DNA from: a virus
IMG/VR virus record: IMGVR_UViG_3300018421_000218
Coordinates: 1-23,426 of that record
Length of the DNA stretch: 23,426 nucleotides
Direction: 5' to 3' (one strand)
Each line of letters starts with the position of its first letter. Positions within the stretch are counted from its first letter, which is position 1. The notes beneath the pieces were generated by a model, which was not told the DNA's origin, searched no databases, and saw only the letters and a list, made by a program, of their open reading frames with translations. Below are positions 13,529 through 21,576 of this stretch, piece after piece. The position numbers and the translations under genes are program-made.

Positions 13529-16500
13529 ATGCCACAGAAAACGAATCTCAATATAAACCCTTATTATGACGATTTTGATAAGGGCGATAACTTTTACAAA
13601 GTTTTATTTAAACCAGGATTTCCTGTACAGGCTAGAGAGTTAACGTCTCTACAGTCTATCTTACAGAACCAAATTGAATCATTTGGTAGTCATATTTTTA
13701 AAGAAGGATCTATGGTTATCCCTGGAGGGGTAACCTTTGATGCTAATTACAATTCTGTAAAATTAAACTCAGACCACTTTGGTATAGGAGTTAGAAATTA
13801 TGCAGACAAATTGGTTGGTAAGCGTCTAAGAGGTCAAACCTCTGGAGTTGTTGCAATAGTTGATAAATGGGCAGATATTTCGGAAGTTGATGATATCACC
13901 AATCTTACACTATTTGTAAAATACTTAGATGCCAATAATGCAGGTGAGGTAGTTACATTCAGTGATGGTGAAATTCTTATCACTGAAGAAAGTTTTACAT
14001 ATGGTAACACAACCATTGGTTCTGGAGAATCGATTGCATCTCTAATAACGGAAAATGCAACTGCAGTTGGTACTGCAGTAGGAATATCTGATGGCGTTTA
14101 CTTTATTAGAGGAACTTTTGTAGACGTATCTAAGCAAAAGATTGTTCTTGATGCTTATAGAGCAGATTCATCTTACAGAGTTGGTCTAACAATTTTAGAG
14201 GAGATTATAACTGCTAAGGATGATCCTTCTCTGTATGATAATGCGAAAGGTTATTCAAACTATGCAGCACCAGGTGCTGATAGACTAAAAATTTCACTCA
14301 CATTATCTAAGAAACTGTTGGGTGATTATGATGATAAGACTTTCGTAGAACTACTTAGAGTTGAAAATGGTGAAATAAAGAAACTAGTAACCAAATCGGA
14401 TTATGATATTATTGGAGATTATATTGCCCAAAGAACATATGACGAATCTGGAAACTACGCTCTGAATGAATTTGGACTAGTAGTAAGTGAATCTTTAAAT
14501 AATGGTCTTTCTAATGGCGGAGTTTTTAAGAAAGAACAAAGTACAGATCAAGGAAATACACCTTCCGACAATCTTTTAGCAGTAAAAGTTTCTCCAGGAA
14601 AAGCATACGTCAAAGGGTATGATATTGATACCATTTCGACTACCATTCTGGATATAGAAAAACCTAGAGATAAGAAATCAATTGCATCATCATTAGTTCC
14701 ATTTGAATTTGGAACATTAATCAGAGTTAATAATGTCCAGGGTACACCAGTACTTGGCGTTAACAATAACTCCAATATAGTTAGATTGCAAAATAGAAGA
14801 AGAGGAACATCTACCACTGCTGCTACTGGAACTGAAATTGGTCAGGCAAGAGTCTATACTTTTGGGTTGACCGATTCAGCATACTCCAACGACTCAACAG
14901 AATGGGATTTGTATTTGTTTGATATTCAGACATACACTAAGATTACTCTAAATGAGACTGTAACGACCGCAGAAGTTCCAGCTAGTTCTTATATCAGAGG
15001 AGTAAGTAGTGGAGCGTCTGGATACGTTACAACTGCCCCTGGTGGAAGCAATTTACTAACACTCATACAAACATCTGGTACGTTCATTGTTGGTGAGCAA
15101 ATTCTCATCAATGAAAGTTCAGAAGTCTCTAGATCTATTAAAATAGTCCAGACTTACGGCATTCAGGATGTAAAATCAATATACCAAAATTCTGATAGTA
15201 TTGATGCCGATCTTCAAGTAGACTTTATTGCAGATACATCCCTACAAAAGACATTACCTAAAAACTTTGGTATTGCCGATACGATTAGAATCACAACCGG
15301 TGGTAACGTAACCTGTCCAGGTAAAAACTTTGTAGGTATTAAAAGTGATACTATTATTAGATATCAACTACCAGGGACTTCTGAAGAAACATTCAATAGA
15401 GTAGTCAGTGTAAACTCTGATAACAGTATGACCGTTGCTGCGGTTGAAGATGTTACTGGAGTTTGTGATGGTGGTCTTCCAGGATCTACTGCAGATGTTA
15501 CATTTGCACTGGGAGTTCCATCGGCGTATGATAAGGGTGGTTTATTTGCTCCATTAGAAGAACAAAATGTTTCTTCAGTGAATCTTGCAGGTTCAAACTT
15601 ACTAGTATCGAGTCAGATTAAAACTCAAAGTACTAGTTCCACAGGTTCTCTGACAATTAACGTTTCTTCCACTGGAATTAGTAGTGCATTTTTTGAGACT
15701 TTTGATTCCGAAAGATATAGTGTTTTCTATTCAGATGGAACTGTTGAGGATCTAACATCCGATCAGGTTACTTTAGGATCTAACGGTCAGACGATTACAT
15801 TTGAAGGTCTAACCGCTTCTCAATCCAGCAACGTTACAGTTAATACAACTGTTAAGAAGAACTCTATCACAAGTAAGACAAAAACATTTACAAGAAGTGA
15901 AAAGGTAAACATTACTAATAGCAATTCTGGTGTTTCTACTGCTATTAATGGATTAACAAAATCTGATTATTATGGAACTAGAGTTGAAGATAAAGAAATT
16001 TGCCTCAACTTCCCAGATGTTGTAGAAGTTTTAGCAGTTTATGAGTCTTTTGGATCATCAACACCAACACTTGATTCTATTGAGTTACCTTCCGGTCTTT
16101 CCTTAGATACAAATTCAATTCTTGGAGAAAGAGTAGTTGGTTCTACCAGTGGTGCTATAGCACAAGTTGTTACTAGATCCTCTGCTACAAAGGTAGAGAT
16201 TGTTTATCTAAACGCCAGTAAATTTGTTATTGGTGAAGTTGCTACTTTTGAAGACTCATCTATAATATCAACTATTCAAGCAGTAAATTCTGGAAACTAC
16301 CAGGATATTACGAATAAATTTACTTTAGATAAAGGTGTTAAAGATCAATATTATGATTACTCCAAACTTGTTAGAGTAAATGGTAATTATATTCCATCAC
16401 ACAAATTACTAGTAATCTTTAATCACTATACAATTCCATCTAATGATTCCGGTAATCTATACACAGTAAATTCATATACTGCTGATAGATACAAGACTGA

Positions 16501-19500
16501 TATTCCGCTGACTTCTAGTGGATTAAGATCGTCAGACACTCTCGACTTTAGACCAAGAGTAGCACAGTTTACTTCCACATCATCTTCGCCATTTGATTTT
16601 GCAAGTAGAACATTTGCAACCACTGGAACTAATCCAACTTTAGTAGTTACTCCAGGTGAAAGTTCTCTTATTGGGTATGATTTTTATCTACCAAGAATTG
16701 ATAAAGTTGTACTCAACAAAGAAGGTGCATTTAGTGTAATTAAAGGTTCTTCTGCAGTAAATCCAAAAGTACCATCTCATGGTGAAGATGCTATGGAAAT
16801 CGGTACATTGTACCTTCCAGCATATGTCTACAACACAAGAGACATAGAAATTACTCTTGTGGATAATAGAAGATATACTATGAGAGATATTGGAAAGATT
16901 GAGGATAGAGTTGAGAATCTTGAGACTGTAACCTCACTTTCACTGCTGGAACTTAGCACTCAGACTTTACAAGTTAGAGATGTTGATGGTCTAGATCGTT
17001 ATAAGTCTGGGTTCTTTGTTGATGACTTTAAAGACATTGATAGATTGGATGCGACAGAATCTTCAGTAAATATTGATACACTATCTAGTACTCTGATTAG
17101 CCCATTAGATTTCTATTCTCTAACTCCACAACTTTCACTGGACCCATCAATAGATGTTGATACTGCAGATTTTAGTCAAAATTTAAGTCTTCTTGATAGC
17201 AATGTTCAAAAAACTGGTAATCTAGTTACTCTAAAATATACTGAAAAATCTTGGATTGAGCAGCCATTAGCAACTAGAGTTGAAAATGAAAATCCATTTA
17301 ATATGATTTCTTTTAATGGAAGCGTAACTCTGAATCCATCATCTGATAGTTGGGTAAGAACAGTTGTTGTTCAGGGTGAAAGAACCGTTAGAGTGGAAAG
17401 TCTAGGATTGGTAAGAGGTGATAGTACAGTAACCTATACCCTCTCATCTACAACTGCTGATCCGCTTATTCGCTCAAGAAACGTAATGTTTACTGCTATT
17501 AATTTAAGACCTCTAGCAAGACACTACGCTTTCTTTGATAGCACAAGTGGTATTGATTTTGTTCCAAAACTCATTGAGATTTCAATGACCAATGGAGCAT
17601 TTAGAATTGGTGAAACTATAAGAGGATATATTGGTGATGCAAATGTATTCACATGCAGAGTAGCTCCACCAAACCATAAAACTGGACCATACAATAATCC
17701 TTCAACTACTTATTCATTAAATCCATATGATAAGTCAGTTACTCTTCCACAAGCATACTCAGCATCTTCAACTGTTCTGAACGTAGACATTCAAGGACTT
17801 CAGGAACAAGTTCTTGGAAAATATAGTGGATATGTTTCTAAAGGTATGGTTATACTAGGTGAGACAAGCAAAGCTCAAGCAACAGTTACTGATGTTAGAC
17901 TTTTTGCCGATACTTTTGGTGATATTATTGGATCTATATTCTTCCAAGATCCATATGCACGTCCAACACCTCTACTGACATTTGAAAGTGGAACTAAGAC
18001 TCTAAGACTTACCTCAAGTTCCACTAATGAAACTCCACTTCCAGGAAGTTTGCTTATCAGTAGTGGAGAAGGTACATACACGACAAGTGGTACAATTAAT
18101 ACACTCACCAGAACTGTTGAGGTTCTTTATTATGATCCTCTGGCGCAATCCTTTACAGTCGATGAAACTGGTGCATTCTTGACCAGCGTTGATGTATTTT
18201 TTGCAAATAAGGATGATAATGAAAAGTTATTGGTTGAACTAAGAACTGTTGAGTTGGGAACCCCAACACTCCGTCTTGTAAATGAATATGCTCAGGTCAC
18301 ATTAGATCCTTCTCAGATTAAAACATCCAAAGATGCTTCCGTAGCAACTAAAATTACTTTCCCATCACCAATTTATCTGGAACCAGGCACTGAGTATGCT
18401 TTAGTTCTACTCTCACCATTCTCAGATCTTTATGAGGTATGGATTGCTAGAATGGGTGAAAGAACAGTTAATACTACAAATCTACCAGATGCCGAAAGTG
18501 TAATTGCTACTAAGCAATATACTGGAGGAAGTTTGTTCAAGTCTCAAAATGGTTCCATTTGGACTACAGACCAATTTGAAGATATGATGTTTAAGTTGTA
18601 TAAAGCAAACTTCACTACAACATCTGGTGTTGCATACTTCTACAACCCTTCTCTAGGAACTGTAGATAACAATGTAGCGAAGTTGGGTGAAAATCCTGTT
18701 AAGACTTTACCAAGAAAGTTGAAGGTTGGCATTACAACAACTACCGCAATGGATTCTATTCTTACTGTTGGTAGAAAGGTATCTGATAGCACTTCAGCAT
18801 CCGCTGTTAATGGATATATTGAGAAGGTTGGCGGAAAACTCAATACAGTATCTGTAAACAGAGTTGGTGCTGGATACAGTGATGGAACATTCACTGATGT
18901 TCCACTTTATTCAATAACTGGAAATGGTAGTGGTGCTACTGCATCAATCACATTTGCTAGTGGTCTAGTATCTGGAACTCCTACAATAACAATTCCAGGA
19001 AATGGATATGTTGTTGGTGATATTCTGGGAATTACTACTTCAAGCGTTACTAAGGGTAAAAATGCTCAAATTTCTGTTGCAACTCTAAACGGAAAAGATA
19101 CATTATATCTAACCAATGTTCAGGGTGAAGAATTTACTGCCGAACAGGATTTGGTTTATTACAGCACAACAAATACTGCTGTATCGTGTGCTAATACTGA
19201 TATTCTTTCATCTTCGGTCATCAGTAATCTGTATGATGGAAGGGTTCTGGAAGTAACTCAAAGTAATCATGGAATGCACGCAGACAACAATATAGTTGTC
19301 CTAGCAAATCTTCAACCAAATACAATTCCAACAACTCTTAATGCAAATTTGGGTATTAATGATACCACAATTTCTGTTGCTAACACTTCGCTGTTTGCAA
19401 ACTTTGAAGGAATTACAACTTCTAGAGGATACCTAAAGGTAAATAATGAAATCATCTACTACAATTCAATCATTGCTGGTAGTGCAGGTGCTGGAACACT

Positions 19501-20575
19501 TGGAATTGGAACTAGAGGTGTTGATAACACTACCATAAGACAGCACTCTATTAACGATTCGGTTTATACTTATGAACTGAATGGTATTTCCTTAACTAGA
19601 ATCAATACACAACACAATCTACCATCAGACACTGCTCTAAAATCTAAGAGAGATTTTGATACTTATCATTTACAAATTAGTAGAGGATCTAGAACTTCTG
19701 GAGATGGGCAGGTAAGTTTCAAAGATGAAAATTCTCTTGGTGGAGTTAATGCGGCAGCATCAATGAATGTTCAGTTCAATACTATTGAACCACTGTTTGA
19801 CCTATTGAATCCTGGAGAAACTACAAGTATCAGTTCACAAATCAGAACTGTTTCTGCAACAAGTGCTGGTGGATCTGAAGTTTCGTTTATTGATCAGGGT
19901 TATGAGTCAGTTGAACTGAATAATAATAACGAACTGACTACAACAAGACTCGTTGCTTCTCAAGTCAACGAGACAAATAGACTTACAAGTCTACCAAAGA
20001 ATAGGTCCTTTACAATTGGACTTACTATGAATTCTTCTGATCCAAATCTATCTCCAGCAATAAATGCTTCTAATGCAACGATTGTCTACGGCAGAAATAG
20101 ACTTAATAGTCCAATAAGTGATTATGCATTTGATGGTAGAGTTAATCTATCACAAGAAGATCCTCACACCGCTGTTTATGTTACAAATAGAGTTGATTTA
20201 GAACAACCAGCAACCTCGCTTAAGGTTCTAGTTTCTTCTTACAGACACTCTTCTGCAGACTTTAGAGTTCTCTATCAATTATTCAGAGCAGACTCTAACC
20301 AAGTTGAACAAGCATATGAATTGTTCCCAGGATATGATAACCTCACCGATACCAATGGTGATGGATATGGTGACTCAGTTGTTGATTCCACATTGAATAA
20401 TGGAAGACCAGACGCATTTGTTCGCTCAAGTAATGAAGGTGAATTTTTAGAATATCAGTTCAGTTCTGATGAACTTGAACAGTTCATTGGTTTTAAAATT
20501 AAGATTGTTATGAGTGGAACTAATGAAGCAAGAGCACCAAGATTTAAAGATTTGAGAGTTATTGCTTTAGCATAA
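13529..20575 (+). CDS. DUF4815-type giant virion structural protein (outer baseplate / fibre connector)
   Basis: This 2348-residue protein lies where T4 has genes 9 and 10. Its N-terminus (YYDDFDKGDNFYKVLFKPG, then QARELTSLQSILQNQ, FGSHIFKEGSMVIPGG, and AVKVSPGKAYVKGYDID near 350) is typical of the DUF4815 family of phage structural proteins. Later landmarks are DTLDFRPRV (1003-1010), a helical stretch GKIEDRVENLE (1122-1132), RYKSGFFVDDF (1157-1167), YYDPLAQSF (1534-1542), a GxGY module near 1780, a DDE/RG-like module (1935-2020), a Ca-loop-like DTNGDGYGD (2274-2282) and the end PRFKDLRVIALA. No enzyme motif is visible. It probably links the wedge to fibres; that role is inferred from gene order. 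It starts 3 bases after gene 8 with no clear Shine-Dalgarno, so translation is likely coupled. Confidence 0.85.
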   Translation: MPQKTNLNINPYYDDFDKGDNFYKVLFKPGFPVQARELTSLQSILQNQIESFGSHIFKEGSMVIPGGVTFDANYNSVKLNSDHFGIGVRNYADKLVGKRLRGQTSGVVAIVDKWADISEVDDITNLTLFVKYLDANNAGEVVTFSDGEILITEESFTYGNTTIGSGESIASLITENATAVGTAVGISDGVYFIRGTFVDVSKQKIVLDAYRADSSYRVGLTILEEIITAKDDPSLYDNAKGYSNYAAPGADRLKISLTLSKKLLGDYDDKTFVELLRVENGEIKKLVTKSDYDIIGDYIAQRTYDESGNYALNEFGLVVSESLNNGLSNGGVFKKEQSTDQGNTPSDNLLAVKVSPGKAYVKGYDIDTISTTILDIEKPRDKKSIASSLVPFEFGTLIRVNNVQGTPVLGVNNNSNIVRLQNRRRGTSTTAATGTEIGQARVYTFGLTDSAYSNDSTEWDLYLFDIQTYTKITLNETVTTAEVPASSYIRGVSSGASGYVTTAPGGSNLLTLIQTSGTFIVGEQILINESSEVSRSIKIVQTYGIQDVKSIYQNSDSIDADLQVDFIADTSLQKTLPKNFGIADTIRITTGGNVTCPGKNFVGIKSDTIIRYQLPGTSEETFNRVVSVNSDNSMTVAAVEDVTGVCDGGLPGSTADVTFALGVPSAYDKGGLFAPLEEQNVSSVNLAGSNLLVSSQIKTQSTSSTGSLTINVSSTGISSAFFETFDSERYSVFYSDGTVEDLTSDQVTLGSNGQTITFEGLTASQSSNVTVNTTVKKNSITSKTKTFTRSEKVNITNSNSGVSTAINGLTKSDYYGTRVEDKEICLNFPDVVEVLAVYESFGSSTPTLDSIELPSGLSLDTNSILGERVVGSTSGAIAQVVTRSSATKVEIVYLNASKFVIGEVATFEDSSIISTIQAVNSGNYQDITNKFTLDKGVKDQYYDYSKLVRVNGNYIPSHKLLVIFNHYTIPSNDSGNLYTVNSYTADRYKTDIPLTSSGLRSSDTLDFRPRVAQFTSTSSSPFDFASRTFATTGTNPTLVVTPGESSLIGYDFYLPRIDKVVLNKEGAFSVIKGSSAVNPKVPSHGEDAMEIGTLYLPAYVYNTRDIEITLVDNRRYTMRDIGKIEDRVENLETVTSLSLLELSTQTLQVRDVDGLDRYKSGFFVDDFKDIDRLDATESSVNIDTLSSTLISPLDFYSLTPQLSLDPSIDVDTADFSQNLSLLDSNVQKTGNLVTLKYTEKSWIEQPLATRVENENPFNMISFNGSVTLNPSSDSWVRTVVVQGERTVRVESLGLVRGDSTVTYTLSSTTADPLIRSRNVMFTAINLRPLARHYAFFDSTSGIDFVPKLIEISMTNGAFRIGETIRGYIGDANVFTCRVAPPNHKTGPYNNPSTTYSLNPYDKSVTLPQAYSASSTVLNVDIQGLQEQVLGKYSGYVSKGMVILGETSKAQATVTDVRLFADTFGDIIGSIFFQDPYARPTPLLTFESGTKTLRLTSSSTNETPLPGSLLISSGEGTYTTSGTINTLTRTVEVLYYDPLAQSFTVDETGAFLTSVDVFFANKDDNEKLLVELRTVELGTPTLRLVNEYAQVTLDPSQIKTSKDASVATKITFPSPIYLEPGTEYALVLLSPFSDLYEVWIARMGERTVNTTNLPDAESVIATKQYTGGSLFKSQNGSIWTTDQFEDMMFKLYKANFTTTSGVAYFYNPSLGTVDNNVAKLGENPVKTLPRKLKVGITTTTAMDSILTVGRKVSDSTSASAVNGYIEKVGGKLNTVSVNRVGAGYSDGTFTDVPLYSITGNGSGATASITFASGLVSGTPTITIPGNGYVVGDILGITTSSVTKGKNAQISVATLNGKDTLYLTNVQGEEFTAEQDLVYYSTTNTAVSCANTDILSSSVISNLYDGRVLEVTQSNHGMHADNNIVVLANLQPNTIPTTLNANLGINDTTISVANTSLFANFEGITTSRGYLKVNNEIIYYNSIIAGSAGAGTLGIGTRGVDNTTIRQHSINDSVYTYELNGISLTRINTQHNLPSDTALKSKRDFDTYHLQISRGSRTSGDGQVSFKDENSLGGVNAAASMNVQFNTIEPLFDLLNPGETTSISSQIRTVSATSAGGSEVSFIDQGYESVELNNNNELTTTRLVASQVNETNRLTSLPKNRSFTIGLTMNSSDPNLSPAINASNATIVYGRNRLNSPISDYAFDGRVNLSQEDPHTAVYVTNRVDLEQPATSLKVLVSSYRHSSADFRVLYQLFRADSNQVEQAYELFPGYDNLTDTNGDGYGDSVVDSTLNNGRPDAFVRSSNEGEFLEYQFSSDELEQFIGFKIKIVMSGTNEARAPRFKDLRVIALA

Positions 20576-20576
20576 T

Positions 20577-20780
20577 ATGGAAAGAGTTGAAGGGCATAAG
20601 CATCTGTATCGAAATGATTCAGGTGCTATTGTAAATACCAATACTGCAGATTATTTGCAGTATGTTAAGATGAGAGCAGACAAAAAACGTCAAAGAGAAG
20701 AAATTGATCAGATAAAAGAAGATATTAGTGAAATTAAAACCCTACTTATGGAGATCATCAATGGACCCAGACAAAATTGA
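20577..20780 (+). CDS. Small coiled-coil protein, unknown function
   Basis: This 67-residue protein has an N-terminal part (VEGHKHLYRNDSGAIVNTN) that looks like a short strand-turn unit. It then has a basic stretch (KMRADKKRQRE) and a regular helix with Ile/Leu spaced 3-4 apart (IDQIKEDISEIKTLL), which predicts a coiled coil. Small proteins of this shape are common in T4-like marine phages, but I do not know a function. It starts one base after the stop of the 2348-residue protein and ends inside the next gene, so it is likely co-translated with both. An assembly-helper role, like T4 gp57A for fibres, is only a guess. Confidence 0.75.
   Translation: MERVEGHKHLYRNDSGAIVNTNTADYLQYVKMRADKKRQREEIDQIKEDISEIKTLLMEIINGPRQN
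20750..20753 (+). promoter_or_regulatory. Shine-Dalgarno deciding the start at 20761
   Basis: GGAG lies 7 bases before ATG 20761, inside the preceding coding sequence. It favours this start over the in-frame GTG at 20728, which would add 11 residues and enlarge the overlap. Confidence 0.6.
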
Positions 20781-20940
20781 ACTAGAAACAATGAGCAAAA
20801 TGTTTGAGTATGAAAAATGTTCTCGCCTAATTGACGATTTAGATATTGATGAACTAAAAAACTTTGCTAAGTCTTACTTTAAATTATATCTCAAGCAACA
20901 AGAAGTGATCAAGAATTTTGCTATCTCTGGTTTAGCATAA
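20761..20940 (+). CDS. Small helical protein, unknown function
   Basis: This 59-residue protein starts MDPDKIELETMSKMFEYEK and continues with an acidic, helical sequence (LIDDLDIDELKNFAKSYFKLYLKQQEVIKNF). It overlaps the previous gene by 20 bases in another frame. A longer form from GTG 20728 is possible but has no ribosome binding site that I can see. Pattern and size match small conserved proteins next to baseplate genes in marine T4-like phages; no function is known to me. Its stop codon lies within the late promoter of the next unit (20936-20943). Confidence 0.8.
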   Translation: MDPDKIELETMSKMFEYEKCSRLIDDLDIDELKNFAKSYFKLYLKQQEVIKNFAISGLA

Positions 20941-20943
20941 ATA
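20936..20943 (+). promoter_or_regulatory. Late promoter overlapping the stop codon of the 59-residue gene
   Basis: CATAAATA is a one-base variant of the T4 late element. The TAA stop of the upstream gene (20938-20940) is part of it. The predicted start is near 20949, about 15 bases before the ATG at 20964. The spacing agrees with the other late promoters in the window. Confidence 0.65.
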
Positions 20944-20963
20944 CTTCTAAAGACCACTTAGAA

Positions 20964-21302
20964 ATGTCTGTCTACGTTAGTAATATTGCAATTAATGGCG
21001 GAACTGACTTCAATCAAGTATTCACTCTAGAAAATTCCGCCACAAATTCCGCCTTAAATTTGACTGGATACGGCGTTAATGCTCAGATGAGAAAGCACGC
21101 CAGTGCTACGGGTGTTACGACATTTACTGCAGCAATAACTAATGCTTCCTTAGGGCAAATTAGAATTGGTTTGTCAACAACACAAACAGCAAGTCTTAAA
21201 GAAGGTAGATACGTTTATGATGTTGTAATTACAGATACTGCCTCAACAATGACAAGAGTTGTTGAGGGAATGGTACTAGTAAGCAAAGGAGTTACTCGCT
21301 AA
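20964..21302 (+). CDS. BppU-N-like virion structural protein
   Basis: This 112-residue protein shows the pattern of the N-terminal domain of baseplate upper proteins (BppU_N type): an entry strand with FNQVFTLEN, then LNLTGYGVNAQMRKH, a central strand pair with FTAAITNASLGQIRIGLS, then LKEGRYVYDVVITD and a closing VVEGMVLVSKG. In that family the domain is an immunoglobulin-like sandwich that joins receptor-binding proteins to the baseplate. Here it stands alone, without the C-terminal part of lactococcal BppU. The gene is first in a two-gene unit behind a late promoter. Its stop shares one base with the next ATG (TAATG). The domain call is by pattern; the baseplate role is inferred. Confidence 0.65.
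   Translation: MSVYVSNIAINGGTDFNQVFTLENSATNSALNLTGYGVNAQMRKHASATGVTTFTAAITNASLGQIRIGLSTTQTASLKEGRYVYDVVITDTASTMTRVVEGMVLVSKGVTR
21285..21291 (+). promoter_or_regulatory. Shine-Dalgarno of the 77-residue gene
   Basis: AAAGGAG, 10 bases before ATG 21302 and inside the upstream gene, is the best ribosome binding site in this part of the window. Confidence 0.6.
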
Positions 21303-21535
21303 TGGCAAACATTAGAGTTAGGGTAGGGCAACAAGATGGTATTAAAATTGTTGCCTCAAATAAATCTGTAGCATCCACAAAAATAGAAAATGCTCCAGAT
21401 GTAAACACTGGTGCTAGGACAACAAACACATTTTTAATGTTTAATGGAACTGAATATGTACATGTGCCAGCATCCCAGATATTAGATCTTGGTGATGGTA
21501 CTTCTGATGGAGAACTCGACTACGGGTCATTCTAA
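21302..21535 (+). CDS. Small virion-associated protein, unknown function
   Basis: This 77-residue protein begins MANIRVRVGQQDGIKIV, continues with a polar middle (NAPDVNTGARTTNTFLMFNGTEYVHV) and ends DGELDYGSF. The middle looks like a short display segment with strand FLMFNGTEYV. The last residues (DYGSF) nearly repeat the end of the next protein (DGGSF). The one-base overlap with the BppU-like gene suggests that both products are made in step. I do not recognise a named family; a small fibre or baseplate adaptor is the likeliest guess from context. Confidence 0.7.
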   Translation: MANIRVRVGQQDGIKIVASNKSVASTKIENAPDVNTGARTTNTFLMFNGTEYVHVPASQILDLGDGTSDGELDYGSF

Positions 21536-21546
21536 ACTTTTTCTGA

Positions 21547-21554
21547 GATAAATA
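21547..21554 (+). promoter_or_regulatory. Late promoter of the fibre-like gene
   Basis: GATAAATA lies 30 bases before the ATG at 21577, with a predicted start near 21560 and a leader of about 17 bases. A purine-rich AAAGG (21561-21565) ending 11 bases before the ATG may serve for ribosome binding. Confidence 0.65.
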
Positions 21555-21576
21555 CATAAAAAAGGTAAATTAAAAG

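Noticed and set aside
20728-20760. GTG start giving a 70-residue form of the second small protein
   Set aside because: The ATG at 20761 has GGAG at good spacing and begins the part that looks conserved; the added residues only mirror the overlapping gene.
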